This document shows, in pieces, positions 1 through 8,906 of a stretch of DNA of 64,000 bases. A program made the position numbers and the translations under genes. The DNA comes from Silicimonas sp. (GTDB taxonomy: Bacteria > Pseudomonadota > Alphaproteobacteria > Rhodobacterales > Rhodobacteraceae): contig JAJEFO010000006.1 in NCBI GenBank assembly GCA_022820365.1, forward strand, positions 41,284 through 105,283. Direction: 5' to 3'. How positions within the stretch are numbered: the stretch's first letter is position 1; the number at the start of each line of letters is the position of its first letter. The notes beneath the pieces are model-generated. The model saw nothing but the letters and a program-made list of their open reading frames with translations, was not told the DNA's origin and searched no databases.

Positions 1-6
1 GCAATC

Positions 7-867
7 TTGAGCGACAGCGGACACACTTCGCAGGTGGAAACCCCATCGGGCAAAAACGCCGAATACGAGAACTTTCCCGTCGGCTCGATACTGCTTCCTG
101 CTCGTCTGCGGCCGCATGTCGCAACATTCTACGCATTTGCCCGTACCATCGACGACATCGCGGATTCACCGGATCTCACGGCAGGGGAAAAAACGGAGCG
201 ACTGGAAGGATTCGAACGTGAGCTTCGACAAGCCGAAGGACGCCCGGGCTACGACAAGGCCACGCGAATGGCCGCAAGCCTCTCAGAGACAGGCGTCAGC
301 GACATCCATTGCCGCAATCTCATCCGCTACTGCCTGCAAGACGCGACAAAGAACCGCTACGCGACGTGGCAGGAAGTGATCGACTACTGCATGCTCTCCG
401 CAGCACCGGTCGGGCGGTACCTGATCGATCTTCATGGCGGGTCAAGCGCGGGCTACGGAAGTTCGGACGCGTTGTGCAACGCGCTTCAGGTCATCAATCA
501 TCTGCAGGATTTCGGCGACGATTACAGAACGCTGGACCGCATCTATCTGCCCGCAGACTGGATGGCAGAGTCCGGCGTCAACGTTGAGGAACTTGGCAAG
601 GATCGCACATCTGAACGGCTTCGCGTCGTCATCGACAAGTGCCTGACTGAAGTAGAGGCGCTCATGCAGGATGCGCGCCAACTGCCTTGGCACATCAACC
701 ACCCCCGCCTGAGGCTTGAAGCCGCGGTCATCGTACGGTTGGCTGACCGGTTGGCCTGGCAACTCTCTCGAAAGGATCCTCTGGCAGCACGGGTCAAGCT
801 GACAAAGCCGGAAGCCGCCATGTGCGCGATGCGAGGGCTGGTCGGCAGCCTCTTCCTGTCGCGATGA
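7..867 (+). CDS. hpnC: Squalene synthase HpnC (hydroxysqualene synthase)
   Basis: Trans-isoprenyl diphosphate synthase family protein of 286 residues. In the three-enzyme bacterial squalene route, HpnC converts presqualene diphosphate to hydroxysqualene. Two aspartate-rich motifs are visible: DDIAD at residues 49-53, and QDFGDD followed by a DRIYLP signature at about 167-181. Both are typical of squalene/phytoene synthases. The first in-window start is TTG at position 7, and a start upstream of the window cannot be excluded. The gene converges on hpnE, whose stop is 67 bp away, whereas hpnC usually heads an hpnCDE operon. The HpnC assignment (rather than HpnD) rests on the NFPVGS-type N-terminus and on a separate, better HpnD match at 2246-3118. 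Confidence 0.88.
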   Translation: MSDSGHTSQVETPSGKNAEYENFPVGSILLPARLRPHVATFYAFARTIDDIADSPDLTAGEKTERLEGFERELRQAEGRPGYDKATRMAASLSETGVSDIHCRNLIRYCLQDATKNRYATWQEVIDYCMLSAAPVGRYLIDLHGGSSAGYGSSDALCNALQVINHLQDFGDDYRTLDRIYLPADWMAESGVNVEELGKDRTSERLRVVIDKCLTEVEALMQDARQLPWHINHPRLRLEAAVIVRLADRLAWQLSRKDPLAARVKLTKPEAAMCAMRGLVGSLFLSR

Positions 868-934
868 TCCCCGCGGCCCCGTTCATGAACATTGGAATGG
901 CTCGCTGGGCATCGGCAACCCGCCGGACGTCCGG

Positions 935-2245
935 TCAGGTCGCGGCACGCCCTCCGCCTGGATCGTCCATGAGTGCCTGACCCATGCTTTCTGCAGCCAG
1001 TTCAGCCGCCAGCCTGCCTGAACGCACCGCACCCTCGATCGTTGCCGGCAAACCGGTATCCGTCCAGTCTCCGGCAAGGAAAGCACCCTGCGGTCCGGCA
1101 TCGAATCCGGGTCGGCGCGCGACCTGCTGCGGTGTCTGGGCAATGGTTGCCATCCGCTCGACGATGACGCGGTGCGGCGGCATCCTCGCCGTATCGCCTC
1201 CCAAGTCTAGTGACCGTCGGACGTCGTCCCAGATCGCACCTGCCATGCTTCGCCCATCGACGTCTCCCTGGCACGCGCTGACCGTCGCCGAGACAATGCC
1301 GTCCCGCCAGAACAGCCATTCCGCCGTGCCGCCGACAAGTCCGAGGAACGGCGGATCCCCCGGCGTCCACGTGAAACTTTCGGGGATCCGGAAATGCACA
1401 TTGACGATTCCGCGATGCTCGTTCGGAACGCACAGACTTGGAATCAGATCCTCGGCAACGCGAGCGGGCACGGCCAGGATCAAGCGGTCATCCGGTCCGA
1501 CATGGACCTCGTCATCCCTAAAACGCAATGCCGTGACACGGCCCGCGTCATCTAACGTGATCGATCGAAGCCGCGCGCGAAAGCGGATCTCTGCGCCATT
1601 TCCCTCCAGAAAGGCCACTGCCGGATCCGAGAAAGCGCTGCTCAGGCCCTGCGTCGCCGTCAGGGGGCGGCAGGCCCGCCCCCCTCGGCCAATTGTCTCA
1701 CGCAGAACCGGCTTCATGAGCATCGCTGCGGCACGCTCGGGTTCGGTGTTGAGAACCGCAATCGATACCGGCTTCCAGAACCGTTCATGTAGCTGACCGC
1801 AGGGTGACAGAACTTGTTCAATCGACGCTTCCGGGCTGGCATTCAACAGGCGGAACGATCTTGCATAATCTGCCAGTCGCGCACCGGGAACCTTGCCGTC
1901 GCGGGCAAAAGGTCTTCCGGGGATCCGGCCATTGCCAAGGTCAACCGTCCAGCGTTCACCCGTGGCGAGATCCAGGAACGGAAATCGGGCGCCTGCCGGA
2001 CCGGACAGCCTGTCCAGTGCCCCTGTCAGGGCCAGGAACCGCTGAATCGAGGTGTTGCCGGAGAGCATCAGATGGTTTCCGTTGTCGATCAACGCATCGA
2101 GGCTCTCGTCGCGGAAGGAACGGCAGCGTCCGCCTGCATGGCCCGTCGCTTCGTGAACGGCCACGCGAACACCGCTTGCAGACAACTCGCACGCTGCGCT
2201 CAGGCCGGCAACGCCTGCGCCAACCACATGGGCGATTCCGGGCAC
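935..2245 (-). CDS. hpnE: Hydroxysqualene dehydroxylase HpnE (FAD-dependent)
   Basis: FAD-dependent amine-oxidase/desaturase-like protein of 436 residues. HpnE reduces hydroxysqualene to squalene, the last step before squalene-hopene cyclase. The N-terminus holds a Rossmann dinucleotide-binding motif (VVGAGVAGLSAA, residues 7-18). The C-terminus has the family's second FAD-contact region, GAFLAGDWTDTGLPATIEG. The GTG start at 2245 directly abuts the hpnD stop codon, so the two genes are almost certainly co-transcribed and translationally coupled. Length and motif spacing match the squalene-associated desaturase family. Confidence 0.88.
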   Translation of the reverse strand: MPGIAHVVGAGVAGLSAACELSASGVRVAVHEATGHAGGRCRSFRDESLDALIDNGNHLMLSGNTSIQRFLALTGALDRLSGPAGARFPFLDLATGERWTVDLGNGRIPGRPFARDGKVPGARLADYARSFRLLNASPEASIEQVLSPCGQLHERFWKPVSIAVLNTEPERAAAMLMKPVLRETIGRGGRACRPLTATQGLSSAFSDPAVAFLEGNGAEIRFRARLRSITLDDAGRVTALRFRDDEVHVGPDDRLILAVPARVAEDLIPSLCVPNEHRGIVNVHFRIPESFTWTPGDPPFLGLVGGTAEWLFWRDGIVSATVSACQGDVDGRSMAGAIWDDVRRSLDLGGDTARMPPHRVIVERMATIAQTPQQVARRPGFDAGPQGAFLAGDWTDTGLPATIEGAVRSGRLAAELAAESMGQALMDDPGGGRAAT

Positions 2246-3118
2246 CTAGAACAGGCCGTGGCGCAAGGCCAGGCAGGCCTTTCGGAACGAACCGAGGGAA
2301 ATCCGTTCGGACGGAAACGGCGAAAACCCCGCTCCGACGATCCGTTCCAGGAGCTTTCCATACACCGCGCGCATCATCCTGGCTGGCCGAATGTCCTGGG
2401 GTCGGCAAGCGCCCATAATCCCGTCCGCAGCCGCGAAGTGGTCCCATGCATTCTCCGACAGCTCCTGACAGACAATGTCCACCGCAGGCTGGTCGGCAAG
2501 CGTGTCGGTGCGCGGGCATTCAAGACCCGCCTCACGAAGAGCGGATGCGGGAAGGTAGATCCGGTTGCGCCGGGCGTCTTCACGAACGTCGCGCAGGATG
2601 TTGGTCAACTGAAGCGCCGAACCGAGTGAAGCCGCCAATTGCCTGCCGGTCTCGGGATCGAGTCCGAAAACCCGACAGGACATCCGTCCAACCGAACAGG
2701 CCACGCGGTCAACATATGTCGCCAAGGCCGCCTCATCGGAAATGCGTACGGAGGGCGCGGCGTCCGTCATCATTCCGTCAATCAGGCAATTTAGGTCGGA
2801 TTCCGCAATGTCGTAATCGAAAGCTGGCCTGACAAGTGCCTTTACCGTCGCCCGTGCCGGCACCTCGCCCCGATAAAGCCGCTCCACGTCACGCCTGTAG
2901 CCGTTGAGCGCCTCCTGCTTGCGGGACGTCTCGCCGGGCTCATCAGCTATGTCGTCGACCTCCCGGCAAAACGCGTAGATCGCATACATCGCGTCACGCT
3001 TCGCCGGCAGCATGCGTCGCATTGCCCAGAAAAACGCGGAACCGGAATTCGCGACCAACGTCTCCGCATATCGCTTCGCCGCAAGTTCACCTGACCGGTT
3101 CACGTTCGCAAATTGCAT
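2246..3118 (-). CDS. hpnD: Presqualene diphosphate synthase HpnD
   Basis: Squalene/phytoene synthase family protein of 290 residues. HpnD condenses two farnesyl diphosphates into presqualene diphosphate. The first aspartate-rich motif is in REVDDIADE near residues 52-60. The second is in NILRDVREDARRNRIYLP, which carries the characteristic NRIYLP sequence. The ATG start at 3118 lies at the head of the hpnD-hpnE transcript, and the stop touches the hpnE start. With hpnC next door on the opposite strand, all three squalene enzymes are present, implying hopanoid or other squalene-derived lipids. No cyclase gene is in the window. Confidence 0.9.
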   Translation of the reverse strand: MQFANVNRSGELAAKRYAETLVANSGSAFFWAMRRMLPAKRDAMYAIYAFCREVDDIADEPGETSRKQEALNGYRRDVERLYRGEVPARATVKALVRPAFDYDIAESDLNCLIDGMMTDAAPSVRISDEAALATYVDRVACSVGRMSCRVFGLDPETGRQLAASLGSALQLTNILRDVREDARRNRIYLPASALREAGLECPRTDTLADQPAVDIVCQELSENAWDHFAAADGIMGACRPQDIRPARMMRAVYGKLLERIVGAGFSPFPSERISLGSFRKACLALRHGLF

Positions 3119-3376
3119 TGGTCACAGATACATTGCGCCGCAGGAGCGATCAACCGAATTGGCGGTCACGACAGACGTCCAATTCCTTGATTCGTTGAGT
3201 GCAGCACGAGAACCCGCACCGCCGTCTCTGTCGAATCTCAACTGTCAACTTGACCGCAATGGCATCGACAAACTATCTATCCACATCGGGACGTGACCGC
3301 AAAATGGCTGAGGGGCTTCTGTCTGGGCGGCAATTCTCATATACACTTTGGAGAGGCAATTCTGGGAAGGGAATCG

Positions 3377-3829
3377 ATGTCCGAATTGGAACTTGAGGTG
3401 TTCGCGGCCGATACCGGAACGGCAATCAAGATCATTGGCCGGATTGACGGAAATTCCGCGCCCGTACTCGACAGCCGGCTCAAGGAGCTCGACCTGAAGC
3501 TTGGCCTGCCGGTAGTGCTTGACTTCGACGACGTGGACTTCGTCAGCAGTGCCGGGCTTCGAACCTTGCTGGTCCTTGCAAAGCGCGTAGAAGCGGAGGG
3601 TGGATCCGTCGTCATCGCCCGATTGCAGCCCGAAGTCGACGAGGTATTCGAAATCTCCGGGTTCAAGAGCATCTTCAAGCATTACCCGTCTTTGTCAGCT
3701 GCCTTGACGGAGAACGGCATGTCGACCGATCTTTGCGGCGGGACCAGCGAGGAAGAGCCAGTTCCGGAGCAGGAAGGCGGCCTCGGACGTTTCGTCTCCA
3801 GAATCCTGCCTGGAAGGTCCGGCAATTGA
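3377..3829 (+). CDS. STAS-domain anti-sigma factor antagonist-like protein
   Basis: Small cytoplasmic STAS protein of 150 residues, resembling SpoIIAA/RsbV-type anti-sigma factor antagonists. The conserved beta-alpha region VVLDFDDVDFVSSAGLRTLL (about residues 46-65) contains the serine pair (57/58) at the position phosphorylated in this family. A 40-residue low-complexity acidic then basic tail follows the domain. The start at 3377 is chosen because GGGAAGGG lies about five bases upstream; the open frame extends further upstream to 3293 but adds sequence with no domain match. No RsbW-type kinase or sigma factor is nearby, so the partner is unknown. A role in lipid-asymmetry (MlaB-like) systems is an alternative. 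Confidence 0.75.
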   Translation: MSELELEVFAADTGTAIKIIGRIDGNSAPVLDSRLKELDLKLGLPVVLDFDDVDFVSSAGLRTLLVLAKRVEAEGGSVVIARLQPEVDEVFEISGFKSIFKHYPSLSAALTENGMSTDLCGGTSEEEPVPEQEGGLGRFVSRILPGRSGN

Positions 3830-3837
3830 TCAAGGTG

Positions 3838-3857
3838 CCTGCGGACCTTGCCGCAGG
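3838..3857 (+). terminator. Possible hairpin after the STAS gene
   Basis: A perfect 7-bp stem (CCTGCGG / CCGCAGG) with a 6-nt loop begins nine bases after the STAS stop codon. There is no clear U-tract downstream, so it may be a weak or factor-dependent terminator, or only a chance hairpin. Confidence 0.3.
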
Positions 3858-4024
3858 CCACCCCAAGCCCGCAGCGAGACCGGCGGATACGCAGGTAAAT
3901 TCATCAAGCATGCCCGGATCGACGAACTGCTGACCGACGCATGCGCTTCGGGTCATGCCATGTAGGGCATCCCTTAGAATGAAGTGCCGCAAAGATTGCG
4001 GACAACCGCTCAGCGAGGACAAAA

Positions 4025-5230
4025 GTGGCTGAAGCATTCATTTGCGAAGGACTGCGCAGCGCCATTGGCCGATATGGCGGAACGCTCGCGGCAAAACGTC
4101 CCGACGATCTGCTGGGCGAGGTGATACGTGCCGTCATGGCATCCGCGCCGTCGCTCGACCCCGCCGCGGTTGATGACGTGATCATGGGATGCGCCAACCA
4201 GGCTGGTGAGGACAATCGCAACGTGGCACGGATGTCGGCGCTGCTGGCCGGGCTGCCCGAAACCGTGGGTGGTGCAACAATTAACCGGCTTTGTGGATCC
4301 GGCCTCGACGCAGTGGCCATGGCGGCGCGCGCAATCAGGTCGGGCGAAGCGGACGTGATTCTTGCCGGCGGCGTCGAGAGCATGACGCGTGCGCCCATGG
4401 TGATGCCCAAGGCGACTGCGGCGTTTTCCAGACAGGCGGAGGTCTTCGACACGACCATTGGCTGGCGCTTCGTCAATCGCAGGATGAAGACGGAGTACGG
4501 CGTCGACAGCATGCCGGAAACCGCAGAGAACGTCGCCTCGGAATTCGGCATTTCGCGGGCCGATCAGGATGCGTTCGCGCTCCGGTCGCAGGAGCGAGCG
4601 GCGCGGGCCATCGAGAGCGGACGACTCGGGCAGGAGATCACCCCGGTCTCCATTCCCCGGCGGAAGGCCGACCCGGTCGTCTTCGACACCGACGAGCATC
4701 CACGCCGGACCTCGCTTGACAAGCTCGCCGCGTTGCCGACCCCCTTCCGCGACGGCGGCTCTGTCACGGCCGGCAATGCGTCCGGCGTGAATGACGGCGC
4801 CGCGGCGCTGATTGTCGCGTCGGAAGCGGCGGTCGAGCGTTACGGACTGACACCAAAGTCGCGGGTTTTGGGTGCTGCGACGGCTGGCGTTCCGCCACGA
4901 ATCATGGGCATTGGCCCAGCTCCCGCCAGCGAAAAGCTGCTGGACCGCCTTGGCATTGCGACAACCGATCTGGACATCATCGAGTTGAACGAGGCGTTCG
5001 CGGCGCAGGCGCTGGCGGTAACGCGTCAACTCGGACTTCCCGACGACGCGGACTTCGTGAATCCGAATGGCGGAGCCATCGCCCTCGGACATCCACTGGG
5101 CATGTCAGGAGCAAGGCTGGCACTTACAGCCGCGATCGAGCTCCAGAACCGGGGACTGTCCCTCGCGCTTTGCACCATGTGCATCGGTGTCGGTCAGGGA
5201 ATCGCGTTCGCTCTTGAGGGCGTCGGGTAG
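4025..5230 (+). CDS. pcaF: Thiolase, 3-oxoadipyl-CoA thiolase (PcaF) type
   Basis: Thiolase of 401 residues. The family cleaves 3-oxoacyl-CoA to acetyl-CoA and a shortened acyl-CoA; PcaF acts on 3-oxoadipyl-CoA to give succinyl-CoA and acetyl-CoA. The catalytic residues are visible: Cys90 in RLCGSGLDAV, His356 in GGAIALGHPLG and Cys386 in CTMCIGVGQG. Long stretches such as DTTIGWRFVN and GVDSMPETAENVA are characteristic of the PcaF/PaaJ subgroup rather than general acetoacetyl-CoA thiolases. The start is GTG. No other beta-ketoadipate genes are adjacent, so its substrate here may differ. It sits 0.7 kb upstream of the sulfatase-led catabolic locus and could supply the thiolysis step after BKACE, but that is inference. 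Confidence 0.85.
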   Translation: MAEAFICEGLRSAIGRYGGTLAAKRPDDLLGEVIRAVMASAPSLDPAAVDDVIMGCANQAGEDNRNVARMSALLAGLPETVGGATINRLCGSGLDAVAMAARAIRSGEADVILAGGVESMTRAPMVMPKATAAFSRQAEVFDTTIGWRFVNRRMKTEYGVDSMPETAENVASEFGISRADQDAFALRSQERAARAIESGRLGQEITPVSIPRRKADPVVFDTDEHPRRTSLDKLAALPTPFRDGGSVTAGNASGVNDGAAALIVASEAAVERYGLTPKSRVLGAATAGVPPRIMGIGPAPASEKLLDRLGIATTDLDIIELNEAFAAQALAVTRQLGLPDDADFVNPNGGAIALGHPLGMSGARLALTAAIELQNRGLSLALCTMCIGVGQGIAFALEGVG

Positions 5231-5953
5231 CCGCGCCGTCATGCCCCTGCCATGGACGCGGGATCTGCCTGACATGGTGTTCGCTGACCTTGTTTCATGG
5301 GCATCCGGGCTCGCATTAATCCCGGGAAGCCGACGTTGCTGACCTGGAGGCACCGAAACCCGCCTATGCTACCGGACCGGGCATGAGCTTGTCGTGGATG
5401 GCGCGTTGAAGACGTGACACGAGCCTTTCAGATTCGTGGAACTCCACTTGATCGATTCTGTCGAGCCTGGCGGGCAATCTCGGGCCGCAAATCCCGAGGC
5501 AAGCCGGAAGCGGCTCTCCGACCAGCCTGCATCCATGCCGCGTGACGACTTCTCGCCGAATGGCACCGTCGAATCGGCCTGCCTTGTGCGGGCCGTCACC
5601 ATGCTCATTGGGCACGCCAGGATCGGGCAAGCCGCTCCATTGGATCCCTGGCCTCGGAGACGTGCCGCGACGTACTGCAATTCGTGGTGCCAAATTGTGG
5701 TGCGATGGTTGCGTGCGCCGCAGTTTTCCTCTTCCGGGCCCGGGCGTGTGCGAATGACACATTCTAGGCGGATACTTACATTTCTGTCGGTAGGAGCGAA
5801 CCATGTATGCCCTTGAGATAGATGCGGGCATTGCGCAAACTGAGCCCACGAGATCGAATTCAGCATCGAGACGCGACAAGTCCCCGCCCGAGAAGCGCTG
5901 CCACAACCGCCTCTACGCGTGCCGATTGAAGCCCGAATTGAAGGAGCCACCGC
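5231..5953. other. Intergenic region, 723 bp, no intact gene
   Basis: No convincing intact coding sequence between the thiolase and sulfatase genes. Overlapping frames on both strands lack family similarity, apart from the weak GntR-like fragment listed separately. The 3' end holds the AAGGAG ribosome-binding site of the sulfatase at 5941-5946. Confidence 0.5.
5397..5606 (-). pseudogene. Possible decayed GntR-type DNA-binding domain
   Basis: One minus-strand frame reads HGCRLVGEPLPACLGI then GPRLPARLDRI and later SERLVSRL. This matches the spacing of a GntR winged helix (G-x-RLxE-x-LAxxLG-x-SR-x-PxREALxxL, then EGLVxR), but the serine, arginine and glutamate positions are degraded. The frame has no good start and no effector domain. 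I regard it as a possible remnant of an old regulator of the adjacent locus. The match is weak and could be coincidental. Confidence 0.25.
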
Positions 5954-7447
5954 GTGACCGTCCGTCCAAATATCCTGTTGATAGAAGCCGACCAGATGGC
6001 CGCGTTCCCGCTGGACTTCTGCAATCCTGACGGTCAGGCGAAAACGCCCAATCTCAGCGCGTTGGCGAGGGACGGTGTCGTCTTCGAGAACGCCTACTGC
6101 AACTCTCCACTATGCAGCCCGTCGCGCGCGTCAAAGTTCACAGGGCGCTTGCCGACAAGTCACCAGGTTTGGGGCAATGGGGCCGAATTGCCTTCCGAAA
6201 CACCCACCATGATGCATTTCTTGCGATCTGCCGGCTACCGCACGGCTTGCTCCGGCAAGTGCCACTTCGTGGGCGCGGACCAACTGCATGGCTTCGACTG
6301 GAGGCTGACAACCGACATGTACCCGTCCAATTTCGACTGGTCGATCGATTGGGAGCCGGAGGTGGATCATCGCCCGGGGACTTCGGTTCAGAAGCTGGCC
6401 GTTTCAGGCCCCTGCCGTACTAACAACCAGATCCTCTATGACTCGGAAGTGCAATTCCGAACGATCGAGTTCTTGCGCCACGAGGCCCTTGAGCGGCCGG
6501 ACACGCCGTTCTTCCTGCATGTTTCATACACGCAGCCGCACGATTCCTACCAGTCAGTGCCAAAATATATCGACCAGTACAGTGGCGTCGACATTGCCTT
6601 GCCGAGACTGGACCATGAGCCGGTCCCCAATCCCGTGACGGACTGGTTGGCCGTTCACCACGGGATAGATCAGTTCCCTCCGACAAAGGAGCGAGTCCGC
6701 GCTTCGCGTGAAGCCTACTATGCCATGATCTCGCACCTTGACGAGTTTGTCGGGGAGATCGTGGCAGAGTTGATGCTGCTCGGCCTCCACGACGACACGC
6801 TGATCGTATTCACCAGCGATCACGGCGACATGATGGGCGAACGGAACATGTGGTTCAAGCGCACGTTCTGGGAACATTCAGTCAAGGTGCCGCTTGTGTT
6901 CTACAGGCCGTCGCGGCTGGCGCCCCGACGTGTCAAGCAAGCAGTGACTCTTGCAGATCTGTGTCCCACCCTGTCGGAAATTGGCGGAGCCGAAGAGTTC
7001 TGTGCCCGTTGGGGCAGCCTCGACAGTGCAAGTTTCTGCGCCCTGTTGACTGAAGATGACACCGCCTGGACGGACAAGGCGGTGATGCAGTACTTCGGGC
7101 CGGGCGTTGAAGCGCCCTGGTTCGCGATCAGGCGCGGAGATTTCAAGTACGTCTACATCCACGTCTGGGGCGGCATTCTGATCAATCTTGCTGATGACCC
7201 GGACGAGACCAATGACCTGGCGGGTGACCCGGACCACGCCGACTTGGTCGCAAGTCTGCACGACGCGCTGGTCGGTCAACTTGACCTCGATGCCCTCACG
7301 GCCTTGGTGAAGGAAAACAAGAAGCAGCGGTGCTTCTTGCACCAGAGCCTGAAAGGGAGCCCTGGCTACGCTTGGGACCACCAGCCCGACTTTGATGCCG
7401 GCAAGCAATACGTCCGTGGCGGCATAAACAAACCCGTGACCTGCTGA
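5954..7447 (+). CDS. Sulfatase, choline-sulfatase (BetC)-like
   Basis: Type I sulfatase/alkaline-phosphatase superfamily protein of 497 residues, predicted to hydrolyse a sulfate ester. The formylglycine-forming motif C-S-P-S-R is at residues 54-58 (Cys54). The metal ligands are in EADQ near residue 11-14 and in FTSDHGDMMGE. Segments such as KCHFVGADQLHGFDWRLTTD are close to choline sulfatase, but the C-terminal half differs, so the substrate is left open. No signal peptide is visible, implying a cytoplasmic enzyme acting on an imported ester. The GTG start at 5954 has AAGGAG eight bases upstream. It is followed after 6 bp by an aldehyde dehydrogenase gene, so the two are likely co-transcribed. 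Confidence 0.85.
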   Translation: MTVRPNILLIEADQMAAFPLDFCNPDGQAKTPNLSALARDGVVFENAYCNSPLCSPSRASKFTGRLPTSHQVWGNGAELPSETPTMMHFLRSAGYRTACSGKCHFVGADQLHGFDWRLTTDMYPSNFDWSIDWEPEVDHRPGTSVQKLAVSGPCRTNNQILYDSEVQFRTIEFLRHEALERPDTPFFLHVSYTQPHDSYQSVPKYIDQYSGVDIALPRLDHEPVPNPVTDWLAVHHGIDQFPPTKERVRASREAYYAMISHLDEFVGEIVAELMLLGLHDDTLIVFTSDHGDMMGERNMWFKRTFWEHSVKVPLVFYRPSRLAPRRVKQAVTLADLCPTLSEIGGAEEFCARWGSLDSASFCALLTEDDTAWTDKAVMQYFGPGVEAPWFAIRRGDFKYVYIHVWGGILINLADDPDETNDLAGDPDHADLVASLHDALVGQLDLDALTALVKENKKQRCFLHQSLKGSPGYAWDHQPDFDAGKQYVRGGINKPVTC

Positions 7448-7453
7448 GGAACG

Positions 7454-8899
7454 ATGGCGATGGCTACCTATCCTGAGCTGAATCTCCTGATAAATGGAAC
7501 GTGGCGAAAGGGATCGGATGGCGTATCGGAAGCAGTGTTGAATCCGGCGAACGAAGAGCTGCTCGGCGAGGTTCCGCACGCATCCGTCTCCGACCTGGAC
7601 GAAGCGCTTGCCGCCGCAGAGAGCGGATTTTCCGTTTGGAGGACCACGCCTCCGCATGAACGGGCACGAGTTATGTGTACCGCAGCGGCTCTTGTTCGGG
7701 ACCGGTGCGAAGAGATTGCTACCGCGCTGACTCTTGAAAATGGCAAGCCCATTGCCGAGGCGCGAAAGGAAGTTGCCGGATCCGCCGACATTCTCGAGTT
7801 CGCCGGGGAGCAGGCCAAGCGCGTGTTCGGAAGCATTGTGCCCGGACGCGTCCCCGGGGTCCGGCATCTGGTGCAAAAGGAGCCGGTGGGGGTTACGCTT
7901 TCGTTCACGCCGTGGAATTTCCCGATCAACACGTTCGCGCGCAAGATCGGTCCCGCCCTGGCCGCCGGCTGCTCGGTCGTGGCCAAGGCGGCGGAAGAAA
8001 CACCGGCTTCGGCGGCCGCGATGGCCAGGGCGCTGGATGACGCGGGGCTTCCTGCTGGTGTACTCAACCTCGTGTTCGGCGTCCCTGCCGAGGTCTCAAG
8101 TCACCTGGTGGCATCGCCTGCCGTGCGTAAGATCTCGTTCACGGGTTCGGTTCCGGTCGGCAAGCACTTGGCCGGGCTCGCTGCACAGCGAATGCAGCGC
8201 ACAACAATGGAATTGGGCGGGCATTCTCCTGTTGTCGTGTTTGACGATGTCGACATCGCCAAGGCGGCAGATCTCCTGGTGGCAGGCAAGTATCGCAACG
8301 CCGGACAGGTCTGCATTTCCCCGACCCGCTTCTACGTGCAGGAGCGCATCTACGAGGACTTTGTCGGCGCGTTCGTGGAGCGTACCGAGAAGATCGTCGT
8401 GGGTGATGGCCTGGATCCCTCCTCGCAGATGGGACCGCTGGCAAACGACCGCCGGCTGGACGCGATGGCAGGATTTGTCGACGACGCTGCATCCCGAGGA
8501 GCGACAATTGCCACGGGAGGCGAGCGGATCGGCAATCGCGGGTACTTCTTCGTTCCCACGGTAATCACGGATGCGCCGGACGATTGCCGCGTGATGACGG
8601 AAGAACCGTTTGGTCCGCTTGCTCCAATGACACGCTTCTCGAGCATCGACGAGGTCGCCGGGCGTGCGAATGCCCTGCAATTCGGACTTGCAGCCTATGC
8701 GGTGACACGGTCGCTGGACCGCGCGGCACGCATTTCCGACGCGCTGGACGCGGGAATGGTGGGGATCAACACGGTTGCCGTGGCCAGCCCCGAAGCACCT
8801 TTCAGCGGGGTCAAGGAAAGCGGTTACGGAATAGAGGGTGGTCCCGACAGCCTGGAGCCCTTCCTTGCGACAAAGGCCGTTGCGCAGACAAGCCTTTGA
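7454..8899 (+). CDS. NAD(P)-dependent aldehyde dehydrogenase (SSADH-like)
   Basis: Aldehyde dehydrogenase superfamily protein of 481 residues, oxidising an aldehyde to a carboxylate. The catalytic cysteine is Cys287 in NAGQVCISPTR, the general base Glu253 is in TMELGGHSP, and the oxyanion asparagine is in TPWNFP at 153-158. The overall pattern (EEPFGPLAP, FSGVKESGYG) resembles succinate-semialdehyde and related dehydrogenases. It begins six bases after the sulfatase stop with GAGGAA as ribosome-binding site. It converges with the alcohol dehydrogenase gene that ends the minus-strand operon, only 7 bp away. It probably oxidises the aldehyde produced by that alcohol dehydrogenase, but the substrate is not known. 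Confidence 0.88.
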   Translation: MAMATYPELNLLINGTWRKGSDGVSEAVLNPANEELLGEVPHASVSDLDEALAAAESGFSVWRTTPPHERARVMCTAAALVRDRCEEIATALTLENGKPIAEARKEVAGSADILEFAGEQAKRVFGSIVPGRVPGVRHLVQKEPVGVTLSFTPWNFPINTFARKIGPALAAGCSVVAKAAEETPASAAAMARALDDAGLPAGVLNLVFGVPAEVSSHLVASPAVRKISFTGSVPVGKHLAGLAAQRMQRTTMELGGHSPVVVFDDVDIAKAADLLVAGKYRNAGQVCISPTRFYVQERIYEDFVGAFVERTEKIVVGDGLDPSSQMGPLANDRRLDAMAGFVDDAASRGATIATGGERIGNRGYFFVPTVITDAPDDCRVMTEEPFGPLAPMTRFSSIDEVAGRANALQFGLAAYAVTRSLDRAARISDALDAGMVGINTVAVASPEAPFSGVKESGYGIEGGPDSLEPFLATKAVAQTSL

Positions 8900-8906
8900 A
8901 GCGCCG

